19,013 nt of DNA from a bacterium (GCA_029978815.1 JAPOIQ010000001.1:1-19013), one strand, 5' to 3'. Shown: positions 8,813-15,697, counted from the first letter of the stretch. Made by a program: numbers and translations. The notes: a model not told the origin generated them from the letters alone.

Positions 8813-8842
8813 TGATGAATTTGTACACATTGGCATCTGTTA

Positions 8843-10153
8843 GTGGGTGACAGCGCAACATTCCAGCGACCGCCGTCGGTCGACGCACTTGCCCGTGCTC
8901 TCGCAACGCAGGTTGACCTTCCGCACGCTGTGCTTGTCGATTGTGCACGACGCGCGATCTCTCAACGCCCTCAGGATGCAGCAGAGTTTGCTCAACACCT
9001 CGCTGAAGACTTGAGCGTTTCCCTCATTGGAGAGGTGATTAACGCAACTGGAGTGTTGTTGCATACGAACTTGGGTCGAGCGCCGTTCTCTGTGCCGGTC
9101 GGCCGACGGGCGACCGCGGTTGAGTTTGATCTCGCCGATGGCAGTAGAGGATCTCGCCACACAGCGATTTCTGCGTTGTTGCAGATGTTGACCGGTGCCG
9201 AAGATGCACTCGTCGTGAACAACAACGCTGCAGCTGTTTTGCTTGTGTTGTCTGCTCTTGCGGAGGGCCGAGGTGTCGCAGTTGCGCGAGGAGAAAGTGT
9301 CGAGATCGGGGGAGGATTTCGAGTTCCCGATGTGATGCGACGTTCGGGTGCTCGACTCATCGACGTGGGGACGACAAATCGAACGAGAGCGAGAGACTAC
9401 GAAGAGGCATGTGATGTTGCCGAGAACGACATCACGATGCTGTTGAAAGTGCATCCGTCAAACTTCTCTGTGGAAGGCTTCGTTGAATCAGCCTCGCTGC
9501 GTGAATTAGCAACACTGGAACCGGTGCTTGCCGTCGATCTTGGATCAGGGCTTCTCGATTCGCAAGCGCCGTGGTTGCCGGCGGAGATGCGGCCACTGCC
9601 GTCCTGGGTAAGCGATGAACCATCAGTGAAACAAAGCATCGATGACGGAGCGGACATCGTGATGTTCAGCGGCGACAAATTGCTGGGAGGACCCCAATGC
9701 GGGATTATCGCCGGCCGGCGCGATCTCATTGAAAAGTGCGCAAAGCACCCACTGATGCGCGCTCTGCGACCTGGCCATCATGCTCTCGTTCCGTTACAGC
9801 AGGTCTTGTTGTCGTACCTCGAGCGGACGGTGACAGAACGAATCCCGTTCTGGGCAATGGTGAGTGCTTCTGATAGTGACCTCGAAGCTCGAGCAGAACA
9901 GATCATCGCGGCTGTTGGCTACGGAGAGGTGAGATCGTCGTTGACAGTCGTTGGGGCGGGTGCTGCTCCCGGCGCAACTATTCCGTCACAGGCAGTTGTA
10001 ATTCCAGGCGACAAATCTGCAGATCTTCGGCATGCACGACCATTTCCCATTATTGCTCGTGTTTCTGAGGGGTCAACGTGGATTGACCTTCGGTCGGTTG
10101 ATACGACCGATGATGATCACATCATCGGCGCACTTTCACTGCTGAGGTCGTGA
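8843..10153 (+). CDS. selA: L-seryl-tRNA(Sec) selenium transferase
   Basis: SelA converts Ser-tRNA(Sec) to Sec-tRNA(Sec) using selenophosphate and PLP. The 436-residue product has the family N-terminal segment (RPPSVDALARAL), the INATGVLLHTNLGRAP signature that opens the PLP fold, NNNAAAVLLVL, and the PLP-lysine motif FSGDKLLGGPQCG with Lys279 (equivalent to E. coli Lys295). It is slightly shorter than E. coli SelA (463). Start is the GTG at 8843; an overlapping ATG upstream is out of frame. selB begins 1 nt after its stop, so the pair is translationally linked. The substrate tRNA and a client selenoprotein are encoded within the next 4 kb. The selenium donor enzyme SelD is not in this window. 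Confidence 0.97.
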   Translation: MGDSATFQRPPSVDALARALATQVDLPHAVLVDCARRAISQRPQDAAEFAQHLAEDLSVSLIGEVINATGVLLHTNLGRAPFSVPVGRRATAVEFDLADGSRGSRHTAISALLQMLTGAEDALVVNNNAAAVLLVLSALAEGRGVAVARGESVEIGGGFRVPDVMRRSGARLIDVGTTNRTRARDYEEACDVAENDITMLLKVHPSNFSVEGFVESASLRELATLEPVLAVDLGSGLLDSQAPWLPAEMRPLPSWVSDEPSVKQSIDDGADIVMFSGDKLLGGPQCGIIAGRRDLIEKCAKHPLMRALRPGHHALVPLQQVLLSYLERTVTERIPFWAMVSASDSDLEARAEQIIAAVGYGEVRSSLTVVGAGAAPGATIPSQAVVIPGDKSADLRHARPFPIIARVSEGSTWIDLRSVDTTDDDHIIGALSLLRS

Positions 10154-10154
10154 A

Positions 10155-11855
10155 ATGGCGGTAATCGCAACGGCTGGTCATGTCGACCACGGCAAGTCAG
10201 CACTCGTTCGAGCAATGACTGGAATTGAGCCCGACCGCTATGAAGAAGAGCGAAGGCGAGGCCTCACCCTCGACCTGGGTTTCGGTCACGTCGTTGCGTC
10301 AGACGGGACCATCCTCGACATTGTTGATGTCCCGGGTCATGCCGACTACCTCAAAACGATGATCGCTGGCATGTCACACGCATCGATTGCGCTTCTGGTC
10401 GTTGACGTGGTTGAAGGAACCCGCGAGCAAACAAGAGAGCATCTGGCGGTGATTGAGGCGATACAGCCACTTGCAGGGGTTGTTGCGCTCACCCGCGTCG
10501 ATCTTGTCGATTCTGATCGTCGAGAGGCCGTCGCAACTGAGGTGAATGATCTTCTTGCGAGTTCGGCGTTGCCTTGGTCGATCCCGATTTCGACATCAGC
10601 TGTCACCGGTGAAGGGATTTCAGAGCTGGTTGAGGAGTTAGCCAGTGTTGTGCATTCGATAGAAGGTCAACAGGCATCGCTGGCGCAGGAACCGCTTCGG
10701 CTTTTCGTCGATCGGGCGTTCTCAATTACCGGGGCCGGCACAGTTGTGACCGGGACACTCGCGTCGGGTCAAGTTTCAGTCGGGCAACAGGTCATCGTTG
10801 GCGATGCGAATCACGAAGTGACGGTTCGCGGAGTGCAACGACATGGCACAGATCGCGAAAATGTCGATGCGGTCAGCCGAGTGGCGATCAACTTGTCAGG
10901 TGTTTCGGCCTCTGAGATCCGTCGAGGCGATGCCATTGTTGAGCGAGACTGTTGGGCGCACCCCAAGTTTGTCGATGTCGAAATTCAACTTGTCGATGGT
11001 TCAAGCATTCGAAACGGAAAAGGATTCAGTGCTCACATTGGTTCGGCCCGTCGAGAGGTCAGTCTTCGGCCGGTTGGTGGGGACCGCCACGTAAACCGAA
11101 ATTGGTATCGGATGCGATTTGAAGAGCCCCTTCCGCTGCGTCCGGGCGATCGTTTTGTTCTGCGAGACCAAGGCGCCGGAGAGGTCGCCGGCGTCGCGAT
11201 TGTTAACGACGTCGCTCCAGTCGCATCGCCGTCGCAGTCAACCCCTGACGGTTCAGTTCAACAGCAGCTCGTCCATCACGGATGGGTGACAACTCGCGAC
11301 GCCCGACGACTCACTGGATGCGATCTTCAAGCAGTTGTCGAGCGATGGGTCGCTGCTGAGGTTGTCGTAGATTCGACCATGAGTGCCCTCCGCGAACGAC
11401 TTTCCGCAGGAGCGTTCGATATTGCGGAGTGCAGCGATGTTGAACGAGCATTGTTGGGCTTGATCGACGATGTGATCGTCGAGCACGGAGTAGCGCGACT
11501 CGGAGGTGTTGACCCAGCTCTGGAGTCACCGCTCATCGATCGTTTTCTTGCCGAAGGGGTGGCGACAGGACCAATCGACAACGACGATCGCCCGGTGGTT
11601 GCGCGGCTGGTACGCCTCGGAGTACTCATTGGACACGATGGCGTGTACTTCCACACCGATGTGCTTCGTGATCTCGAACCCATTCTTGAACTGCTCTGGA
11701 ACGCTGACCCCGCTGGCTTTACGGTCGCCGATCTTCGTGATGCGCTTGGCGTTACCCGCAAGCACGCGCTGCCGCTCGTCAATTGCCTCGACCAAATGAG
11801 GATCACCCGCCGGGTAGGTGATAGGAGGGTGCGTGGACGCGAGGTAACGAACTGA
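10155..11855 (+). CDS. selB: Selenocysteine-specific translation elongation factor
   Basis: SelB brings Sec-tRNA(Sec) to ribosomes stalled at a UGA followed by a SECIS hairpin. The 566-residue product begins with an EF-Tu-like GTPase domain: G1 GHVDHGKS (8-15), G3 DVPGH (58-62), and a G4-type TRVD (113-116) where EF-Tu has NKxD. Domains II and III follow (GAGTVVTGTLASGQ; PLPLRPGDRFVLRDQGAGEVAG near the end of the beta-barrels). The last roughly 190 residues form the winged-helix part that reads the SECIS RNA, somewhat shorter overall than E. coli SelB (614). The final segment, DLRDALGVTRKHALPLVNCLDQMRITRRVGDRR, is the typical last winged helix. The stop at 11853-11855 is separated by 1 nt from the 3' end of the oppositely oriented tRNA-Sec. 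Confidence 0.97.
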   Translation: MAVIATAGHVDHGKSALVRAMTGIEPDRYEEERRRGLTLDLGFGHVVASDGTILDIVDVPGHADYLKTMIAGMSHASIALLVVDVVEGTREQTREHLAVIEAIQPLAGVVALTRVDLVDSDRREAVATEVNDLLASSALPWSIPISTSAVTGEGISELVEELASVVHSIEGQQASLAQEPLRLFVDRAFSITGAGTVVTGTLASGQVSVGQQVIVGDANHEVTVRGVQRHGTDRENVDAVSRVAINLSGVSASEIRRGDAIVERDCWAHPKFVDVEIQLVDGSSIRNGKGFSAHIGSARREVSLRPVGGDRHVNRNWYRMRFEEPLPLRPGDRFVLRDQGAGEVAGVAIVNDVAPVASPSQSTPDGSVQQQLVHHGWVTTRDARRLTGCDLQAVVERWVAAEVVVDSTMSALRERLSAGAFDIAECSDVERALLGLIDDVIVEHGVARLGGVDPALESPLIDRFLAEGVATGPIDNDDRPVVARLVRLGVLIGHDGVYFHTDVLRDLEPILELLWNADPAGFTVADLRDALGVTRKHALPLVNCLDQMRITRRVGDRRVRGREVTN

Positions 11856-11856
11856 G

Positions 11857-11949
11857 CGGAGGTGGACGGGAATCGAACCCGCCGGACGAAGTTCATCCGT
11901 CCCAACCGTGTTGAAGACGGCGGAGCCCACCAGGCGCTCGTACACCTCC
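11857..11949 (-). tRNA. selC: tRNA-Sec (anticodon UCA)
   Basis: Read on the minus strand, this 93-nt RNA has the acceptor strand GGAGGUGU paired to CCACCUCC, a D arm (GAGC/GCUC), an anticodon stem CCGU/ACGG closing the loop CUUCAAC, a long variable arm (GGACGGA/UUCGUCC, 7 bp with one wobble), and a T arm with GGUUCGAUUCC. The anticodon UCA at 11912-11914 reads UGA. The eighth acceptor pair would be U-C, a mismatch in an otherwise regular 8+5 bacterial layout. CCA is not encoded. The gene lies between selB and the next plus-strand gene but in the opposite orientation, ending 1 nt from the selB stop, with its 5' end 23 nt from the start codon at 11973. Confidence 0.95.
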
Positions 11950-11955
11950 ACTTCG

Positions 11956-11962
11956 TAGAGTA
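11956..11962. promoter_or_regulatory. Possible shared (bidirectional) -10 element
   Basis: The 7-bp TAGAGTA reads as a TANNNT -10 box on both strands: TAGAGT (11956-11961) towards the plus-strand gene at 11973, and TACTCT (11962-11957) towards the tRNA-Sec. On the minus strand it lies 7 nt before G1 of the tRNA, so a transcript could start at the mature 5' end. On the plus strand it would give a near-leaderless mRNA. No convincing -35 is seen on either side, so this is a suggestion only. Confidence 0.35.
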
Positions 11963-11972
11963 CCGTGATCAC

Positions 11973-13433
11973 ATGGTGACCTCAGCACGAGAACTTTCTT
12001 CAAAAGCACTTTCCGACGGGTTGACAGTCGTTGTGAAGCGAGACTGTGAAACCTGCCAGATGGTCGAAGACGTCATTGCCGAAATCGCGTCAGTCACCCC
12101 GATTCGAGTGATCACACAAGATGACCCAGCGTTCCCCGCGTCGGTCGACCGTGAGCATGACGACGACTTGGCGTTTTCTTGGCACCACGAGATCGAAACA
12201 GTTCCCACTCTCATCAACGTTGCGGGCGGGGCAGAGGTGGAGAGAACTGTTGGGTGGTCTCAGGCCGAATGGAGGCAGATCACCGGAATCGATGGTTTGG
12301 GCTCGGCGTTACCTGTGATGCGTCCCGGTTGTGGCTCGATGAGCGTTGACCCAAATCTCATCGACTCCCTGCGAGCACGCTTCGGTGGCGATGGGCTTGC
12401 CGCTCGAGAAGTCGAGTTTGCTCAGGCGGAGGATCCATTCGAAGCGATGTTTGAGCGCGGCTGGACAGACGGCCTTCCGGTCATACCGCCGACTCGCGAG
12501 CGGGTGCTGCGAATGCTTGAAGGAACGACCCGTAGCCCCGATGATGTCGTGGCGATTGCTCCACCTGATCTGGTCGAACTCACTGTTGAGAAGATCGCGG
12601 TAAACGCGGTGATGGCGGGATGCCGCCCCGAGTATCTGCCGTGGGTGATTGCAGCAATTGAGGCCGTATGTAACGACACGTTCAACATGCACGGTCTGCT
12701 CGCGACGACGATGCCAGTAGGCCCAGTCCTCATTTGTAATGGTCCCGGCGCCAAAGCAATAGGAATGAACTCTGGTATCAACGTGTTTGGGCAGGGCAAC
12801 AGGGCAAATCTGACAATTGGGCGCGCGGTGCAGCTCGTGATTCGCAATGTTGGCGGAGGACGCCCCGGTGAGGTTGACCGCGCTACTCACGGCAACCCAG
12901 GAAAAATTTCGTTCTGTTTTACCGAGGATGAGGCCGGGTCGCCATTCAGGCAACTCTCTGTGCAGCGGGGTCTCCCTGAGGGAGTTGACGCAATAACAGT
13001 CTTTGCCGGTGAGGGGCCGAAATGTGTAGTCGACCAACTTGCTCGAACCCCTGAGCAACTCATCGCCACGCTCGCCGATGCCCTGATGGGCCTTCATAAT
13101 CGCAAGCTCGTGATCGGATTTGATGTGGTGTTGGTGATCAGCCCAGACCATTCGCGAATTTTTCACGAGGCGAAATGGGGTGATGAGGAGGTGCTCGAGG
13201 CGCTCTATGCCGCAACAACGCGACCAGGCGCTGAACTCGTACGGGGCGTCGGCGGAATTGCTGAGGGGGTTCCGGAAGGATTTGGTGACGTACCTGCCCT
13301 GCCGAAATTCCGCCCTGGCGGAATTCTTCTCGCTCATGCAGGTGGCGGAGCTGGATTGTTCTATTCGATGATTGGTGGATGGGTGAACGGAGAAATTGGC
13401 AGTGATCCCGTCACAGTCGAGGTTCGTCCATGA
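11973..13433 (+). CDS. Thioredoxin-like/UGSC-associated two-domain protein
   Basis: A 486-residue protein. Residues 17-105 look like a thioredoxin/glutaredoxin-like fold: strand LTVVVKR, then Cys25-Glu-Thr-Cys28 at the start of a helix, and the cis-proline motif TVPTLI (Pro78). A linker holds PGCGSMS (Cys120). From about residue 155 a conserved domain of about 330 residues begins (GWTDGLPVIPPT) and includes NAVMAGCRPEYLPWV, GMNSGINVFGQGNRAN and TIGRA; I know of no assigned activity for it. The ATG at 11973 is chosen because any earlier in-frame codon would overlap the tRNA-Sec gene. It lies 29 nt before the selenoprotein gene and ends in two tandem TGA codons. The context suggests it is the partial redox partner or second subunit of the UGSC selenoprotein; this is inference. 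Confidence 0.7.
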   Translation: MVTSARELSSKALSDGLTVVVKRDCETCQMVEDVIAEIASVTPIRVITQDDPAFPASVDREHDDDLAFSWHHEIETVPTLINVAGGAEVERTVGWSQAEWRQITGIDGLGSALPVMRPGCGSMSVDPNLIDSLRARFGGDGLAAREVEFAQAEDPFEAMFERGWTDGLPVIPPTRERVLRMLEGTTRSPDDVVAIAPPDLVELTVEKIAVNAVMAGCRPEYLPWVIAAIEAVCNDTFNMHGLLATTMPVGPVLICNGPGAKAIGMNSGINVFGQGNRANLTIGRAVQLVIRNVGGGRPGEVDRATHGNPGKISFCFTEDEAGSPFRQLSVQRGLPEGVDAITVFAGEGPKCVVDQLARTPEQLIATLADALMGLHNRKLVIGFDVVLVISPDHSRIFHEAKWGDEEVLEALYAATTRPGAELVRGVGGIAEGVPEGFGDVPALPKFRPGGILLAHAGGGAGLFYSMIGGWVNGEIGSDPVTVEVRP

Positions 13434-13462
13434 TGATCGGCGAAATGGTCTAAGGTGGCGAC

Positions 13463-13984
13463 GTGAGCGAGACCATCGTCCTCGACCCGACTTCTGAGAG
13501 TGCTCCTGCAACGCGTACTCGCCTTGCGAGACCGTCCTCGCTCGAGGGGCAAACGATCGGCCTGCTCGATATTTCAAAACCCCGTGGCGATGTCTTTCTT
13601 GATGAAATTGAGCGCCAGCTCATCGATCGCGGTGCGACAGTCCGGCGTTACAAGAAACCGACCTTTTCAAAACCGGCTCCTGTTGACCTTCGGCACGAGA
13701 TTGCCACCCAATGCACTCTCGTGATCGAAGCGTTGGCTGATTGAGGCAGTTGTACGTCGTGCAGTGTGCACGACATCGTAGATCTTGAAAGTCGCGGAGT
13801 CCCGGGTGTGTTCGTTGCCTCAAGCGAGTTCGTTAGTGGAGCAGATGCGCAATCAACCGCTCTCGGATTCCCTGATGTCGCTCGAATTTTTGTTGAGCAC
13901 CCAATTCAGGACCGCACCGATGACGAGATGCGTGCGCTCGCTGCAGGTGTGATCGATTCGGTGATCAGCGAAATCATCTCCTGA
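13463..13984 (+). CDS. UGSC-family selenoprotein (Sec94 encoded by TGA)
   Basis: Reading through the in-frame TGA at 13742-13744 as selenocysteine gives one protein of 173 residues. The Sec (residue 94) sits at the start of U-G-S-C-T-S-C, the motif that names the UGSC family of (seleno)proteins. The N-terminal half has a TIGLLDISKPRGDVFLDEIE strand-helix followed by RGATVRRYKKPTFSKPAP; the half after the UGA continues in the same frame (HDIVDLESRGVPGVFVASSEF) and ends normally, so no frameshift is needed. A hairpin right after the UGA fits a bacterial SECIS, and selA, selB and tRNA-Sec are adjacent. Start is the GTG at 13463 with AAGG upstream. The biochemical activity is not known to me; a redox role through Sec94/Cys97/Cys100 is likely. 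Ordinary annotation would call two fragments. Confidence 0.92.
13753..13780 (+). promoter_or_regulatory. Bacterial SECIS hairpin
   Basis: Downstream of the in-frame UGA the mRNA forms a perfect 7-bp stem GUCGUGC (13756-13762) / GCACGAC (13768-13774) closing a 5-nt loop AGUGU, with a possible lower stem UAC/GUA across a 3-nt bulge. The loop starts 18 nt after the UGA and has a G at its second position, both in line with bacterial SECIS rules used by SelB. It lies inside the coding sequence, as expected for bacteria. Confidence 0.85.
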
Positions 13985-13992
13985 AATATGTC

Positions 13993-14005
13993 CGACAACT
14001 TGTCG
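13993..14005. promoter_or_regulatory. Palindrome upstream of DUF169 gene, possible operator
   Basis: CGACAA-C-TTGTCG is a perfect 6-bp inverted repeat around one base, in the 73-nt gap between the selenoprotein stop and the DUF169 start. It could be a small operator or a weak hairpin; no U-run follows, so it does not look like a terminator. No regulator is identified. Confidence 0.35.
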
Positions 14006-14045
14006 TGATGTAGGCGCGTGTCAACATGGCATGAACGACGCAAGT

Positions 14046-14051
14046 AGGAGG
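14046..14051 (+). promoter_or_regulatory. Strong Shine-Dalgarno that sets the DUF169 start
   Basis: A full AGGAGG lies 6 nt before the ATG at 14058. The in-frame ATG at 14031 would place this site inside the coding sequence, so 14058 is the more likely start. Confidence 0.8.
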
Positions 14052-14057
14052 TACGAG

Positions 14058-14849
14058 ATGAGCGACGCAGGAACAAAGGTTGCAATCGGCGACCATCTTG
14101 ACTGGCCCCACGTGGTTGATGACCTCAATCGCCTCCTTCGGCTGAGGACGACCCCGATCGGCATGAAGATGTTCGCAACGCGCGATGAAATGGAGTCGAT
14201 CCCGAAGATTCGTCGTCCACAGGCGATTCACACCACTGATCAAATCGTCGGTCAGGCAAGCCGCCTTGGATGGACGGTGGGTATTACCGTCGAAGATCTC
14301 GTCGGTGATCAGTGTTCAACGGTGATCGGTTTGCACCCCCGCGATGATGAATGGCTCTCGGGTGAGCGCATGACAGGCGTCTGGTACGAGACACTCGAGG
14401 ACGCATCTGCCCACCAGCATTCGATGACAACAGTGCCATTCGGCCAATACGAGGCGATGGCGGTGTCACCTCTTGCGTCCGGCCGACTCGATCCACCTGA
14501 TATCTGTCTCATCTATGCCACTCCTGCACAGATGATCCTGTTCATTAATGGCCTTCAGTGGACTGGCTTTAAGAAACTTGAATGGGGATGTGTCGGAGAG
14601 TCATCTTGCGCTGACTCATGGGGGCGAGCACTTGCAACAGGTGAACCAAGTTTGTCGATTCCATGTTTTGCTGAACGCCGCTATGGCGGGGTGATGGAGG
14701 ACGAACTGTTGATGGCGATTCCTCCTCGATTTCTTCCGGGGGTCATCGCTGGCCTTGAATCACTCTCAAGAAACGGTTTGCGCTACCCGATTCCGCCCTA
14801 TGGGGTTCAGTCCGACGCAACAGCGGGGCTTGGGCGAAGTTACAGCTGA
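14058..14849 (+). CDS. DUF169 domain-containing protein
   Basis: A 263-residue cytoplasmic protein of the DUF169 family, recognised from the segment LRLRTTPIGMKMF near the N-terminus, the GDQCSTVIGL motif around the middle of the first half, and the central and C-terminal stretches CLIYATPAQMILFINGLQW, EWGCVGESSCADSW and IPCFAERRYGG. The family has no established activity that I know of. Several cysteines fall at conserved-looking positions, so metal or iron-sulfur binding or thiol chemistry is possible. The start is fixed by an excellent AGGAGG. It sits between the UGSC selenoprotein and fdhD on the same strand, suggesting it belongs to the same redox process, but its role is not shown by sequence. 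No signal peptide or membrane segment is seen. Confidence 0.85.
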   Translation: MSDAGTKVAIGDHLDWPHVVDDLNRLLRLRTTPIGMKMFATRDEMESIPKIRRPQAIHTTDQIVGQASRLGWTVGITVEDLVGDQCSTVIGLHPRDDEWLSGERMTGVWYETLEDASAHQHSMTTVPFGQYEAMAVSPLASGRLDPPDICLIYATPAQMILFINGLQWTGFKKLEWGCVGESSCADSWGRALATGEPSLSIPCFAERRYGGVMEDELLMAIPPRFLPGVIAGLESLSRNGLRYPIPPYGVQSDATAGLGRSYS

Positions 14850-14890
14850 CCGATATCGGTGCACGTTGGCTCGCGTGACAAACTACGGAG

Positions 14891-15697
14891 GTGACAACAC
14901 GACCGCTGTACGGACGAGCCCGCCGCCACACGGCTGACCGTCATACAAGCGGTTGGTCGGTTCAATCAGAGGAATGGCTTGTCGTTGAGCAGCCACTTGC
15001 CATCAACGTCAACGGTGAGGTCATTGCAACGACAATGTGCACCCCTGACGACCCGGCCGCATTAGGACTTGGATTCTGTATTGCCGAGGGAATGCTTCAG
15101 CCCGAAGTGACGGCGGGAGTTTCTGTTGACCGCTCGGGCCCAACGACGACAGTTCTGATTGAAACCGGACACCTACCTGGATCGTTCCCGGCCCGTCTGG
15201 GGACGGTGTCGTCTTCATGTGGCGCCTGCGGTACCGCAGATATGGCAGCCATGGTGTCGGGGGTCGCTTCTGTTGATGCAGGTCGTCAGCCCGATGAGGA
15301 TGTGGTTGCGGCGGTTGCCTCAAACCTTCGGTCCCAACAAGAGGTCTTTGCCCTCACCGGTGGCTCTCATGCGGCGGCAGCTGTCACCGTCGACGGTCAA
15401 GTGATTGACATCTCTGAAGATGTTGGGCGGCACAACGCCGTGGACAAAGTTGTTGGACATTTGTACAGTTCCGGCCGCTTGCCAGCGAATGACCTCATGT
15501 TGGTGATTAGCGGACGGGCGAGTTTTGAAATGGTGCAAAAAGCCTGCGCTGCCGGGTTTGGAACTCTTATTGCGGTCAGTGCGCCATCGTCGCTTGCGGT
15601 TGATGCTGCGCAGCGAGCGGGTCTGCGGTTGATCGGGTTCGCTCGGGATGATCGGTTTACGGCATACGTCGACCCAACACCAACCTCGACACGATGA
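14891..15697 (+). CDS. fdhD: Formate dehydrogenase accessory sulfurtransferase
   Basis: FdhD passes sulfur from a cysteine desulfurase to the bis-MGD cofactor of formate dehydrogenase, which is needed for activity. The 268-residue product carries the family CxxC in SSCGACG (Cys110 and Cys113, matching Cys121/Cys124 of E. coli), preceded by the PDDPAALGLGFCIAEGM segment and followed by LTGGSHAAA, DVGRHNAVDKVVG and SGRASFEMVQKA, all diagnostic. Start is the GTG at 14891, the first in-frame candidate after a stop at 14876; GGAG directly abuts it, so the ribosome site spacing is unusually short. Its stop overlaps the next ATG as ATGA (15694-15697), pairing it with the molybdopterin oxidoreductase, its likely client. 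Confidence 0.96.
   Translation: MTTRPLYGRARRHTADRHTSGWSVQSEEWLVVEQPLAINVNGEVIATTMCTPDDPAALGLGFCIAEGMLQPEVTAGVSVDRSGPTTTVLIETGHLPGSFPARLGTVSSSCGACGTADMAAMVSGVASVDAGRQPDEDVVAAVASNLRSQQEVFALTGGSHAAAAVTVDGQVIDISEDVGRHNAVDKVVGHLYSSGRLPANDLMLVISGRASFEMVQKACAAGFGTLIAVSAPSSLAVDAAQRAGLRLIGFARDDRFTAYVDPTPTSTR

Noticed and set aside
8810..8880. Read-through of the monooxygenase TGA codons as Sec
   Set aside because: Three TGAs in a row and no family sequence after them; they act as stops.
11862..11972. Extension of the thioredoxin-like protein 37 codons upstream
   Set aside because: The extension is the complement of the tRNA-Sec gene; the ATG at 11973 is a better start.
13431..13465. Read-through of the tandem TGA at the end of the thioredoxin-like gene
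   Set aside because: The following codons soon reach another TGA at the next start, with no recognisable C-terminal sequence.
12309..13577. Long open frame on the minus strand (422 codons) opposite the thioredoxin-like protein
   Set aside because: Its translation has no family motif and lies entirely opposite a plus-strand gene with clear domain structure; it is a shadow frame.
13766..13984. Separate small gene starting at 13766
   Set aside because: It is the C-terminal part of the UGSC selenoprotein, in frame with the part before the TGA and lacking its own ribosome site.
13463..13984. UGSC gene as a pseudogene with a nonsense mutation
   Set aside because: The single TGA sits exactly at the family Sec position, with a SECIS hairpin and the Sec machinery next door.
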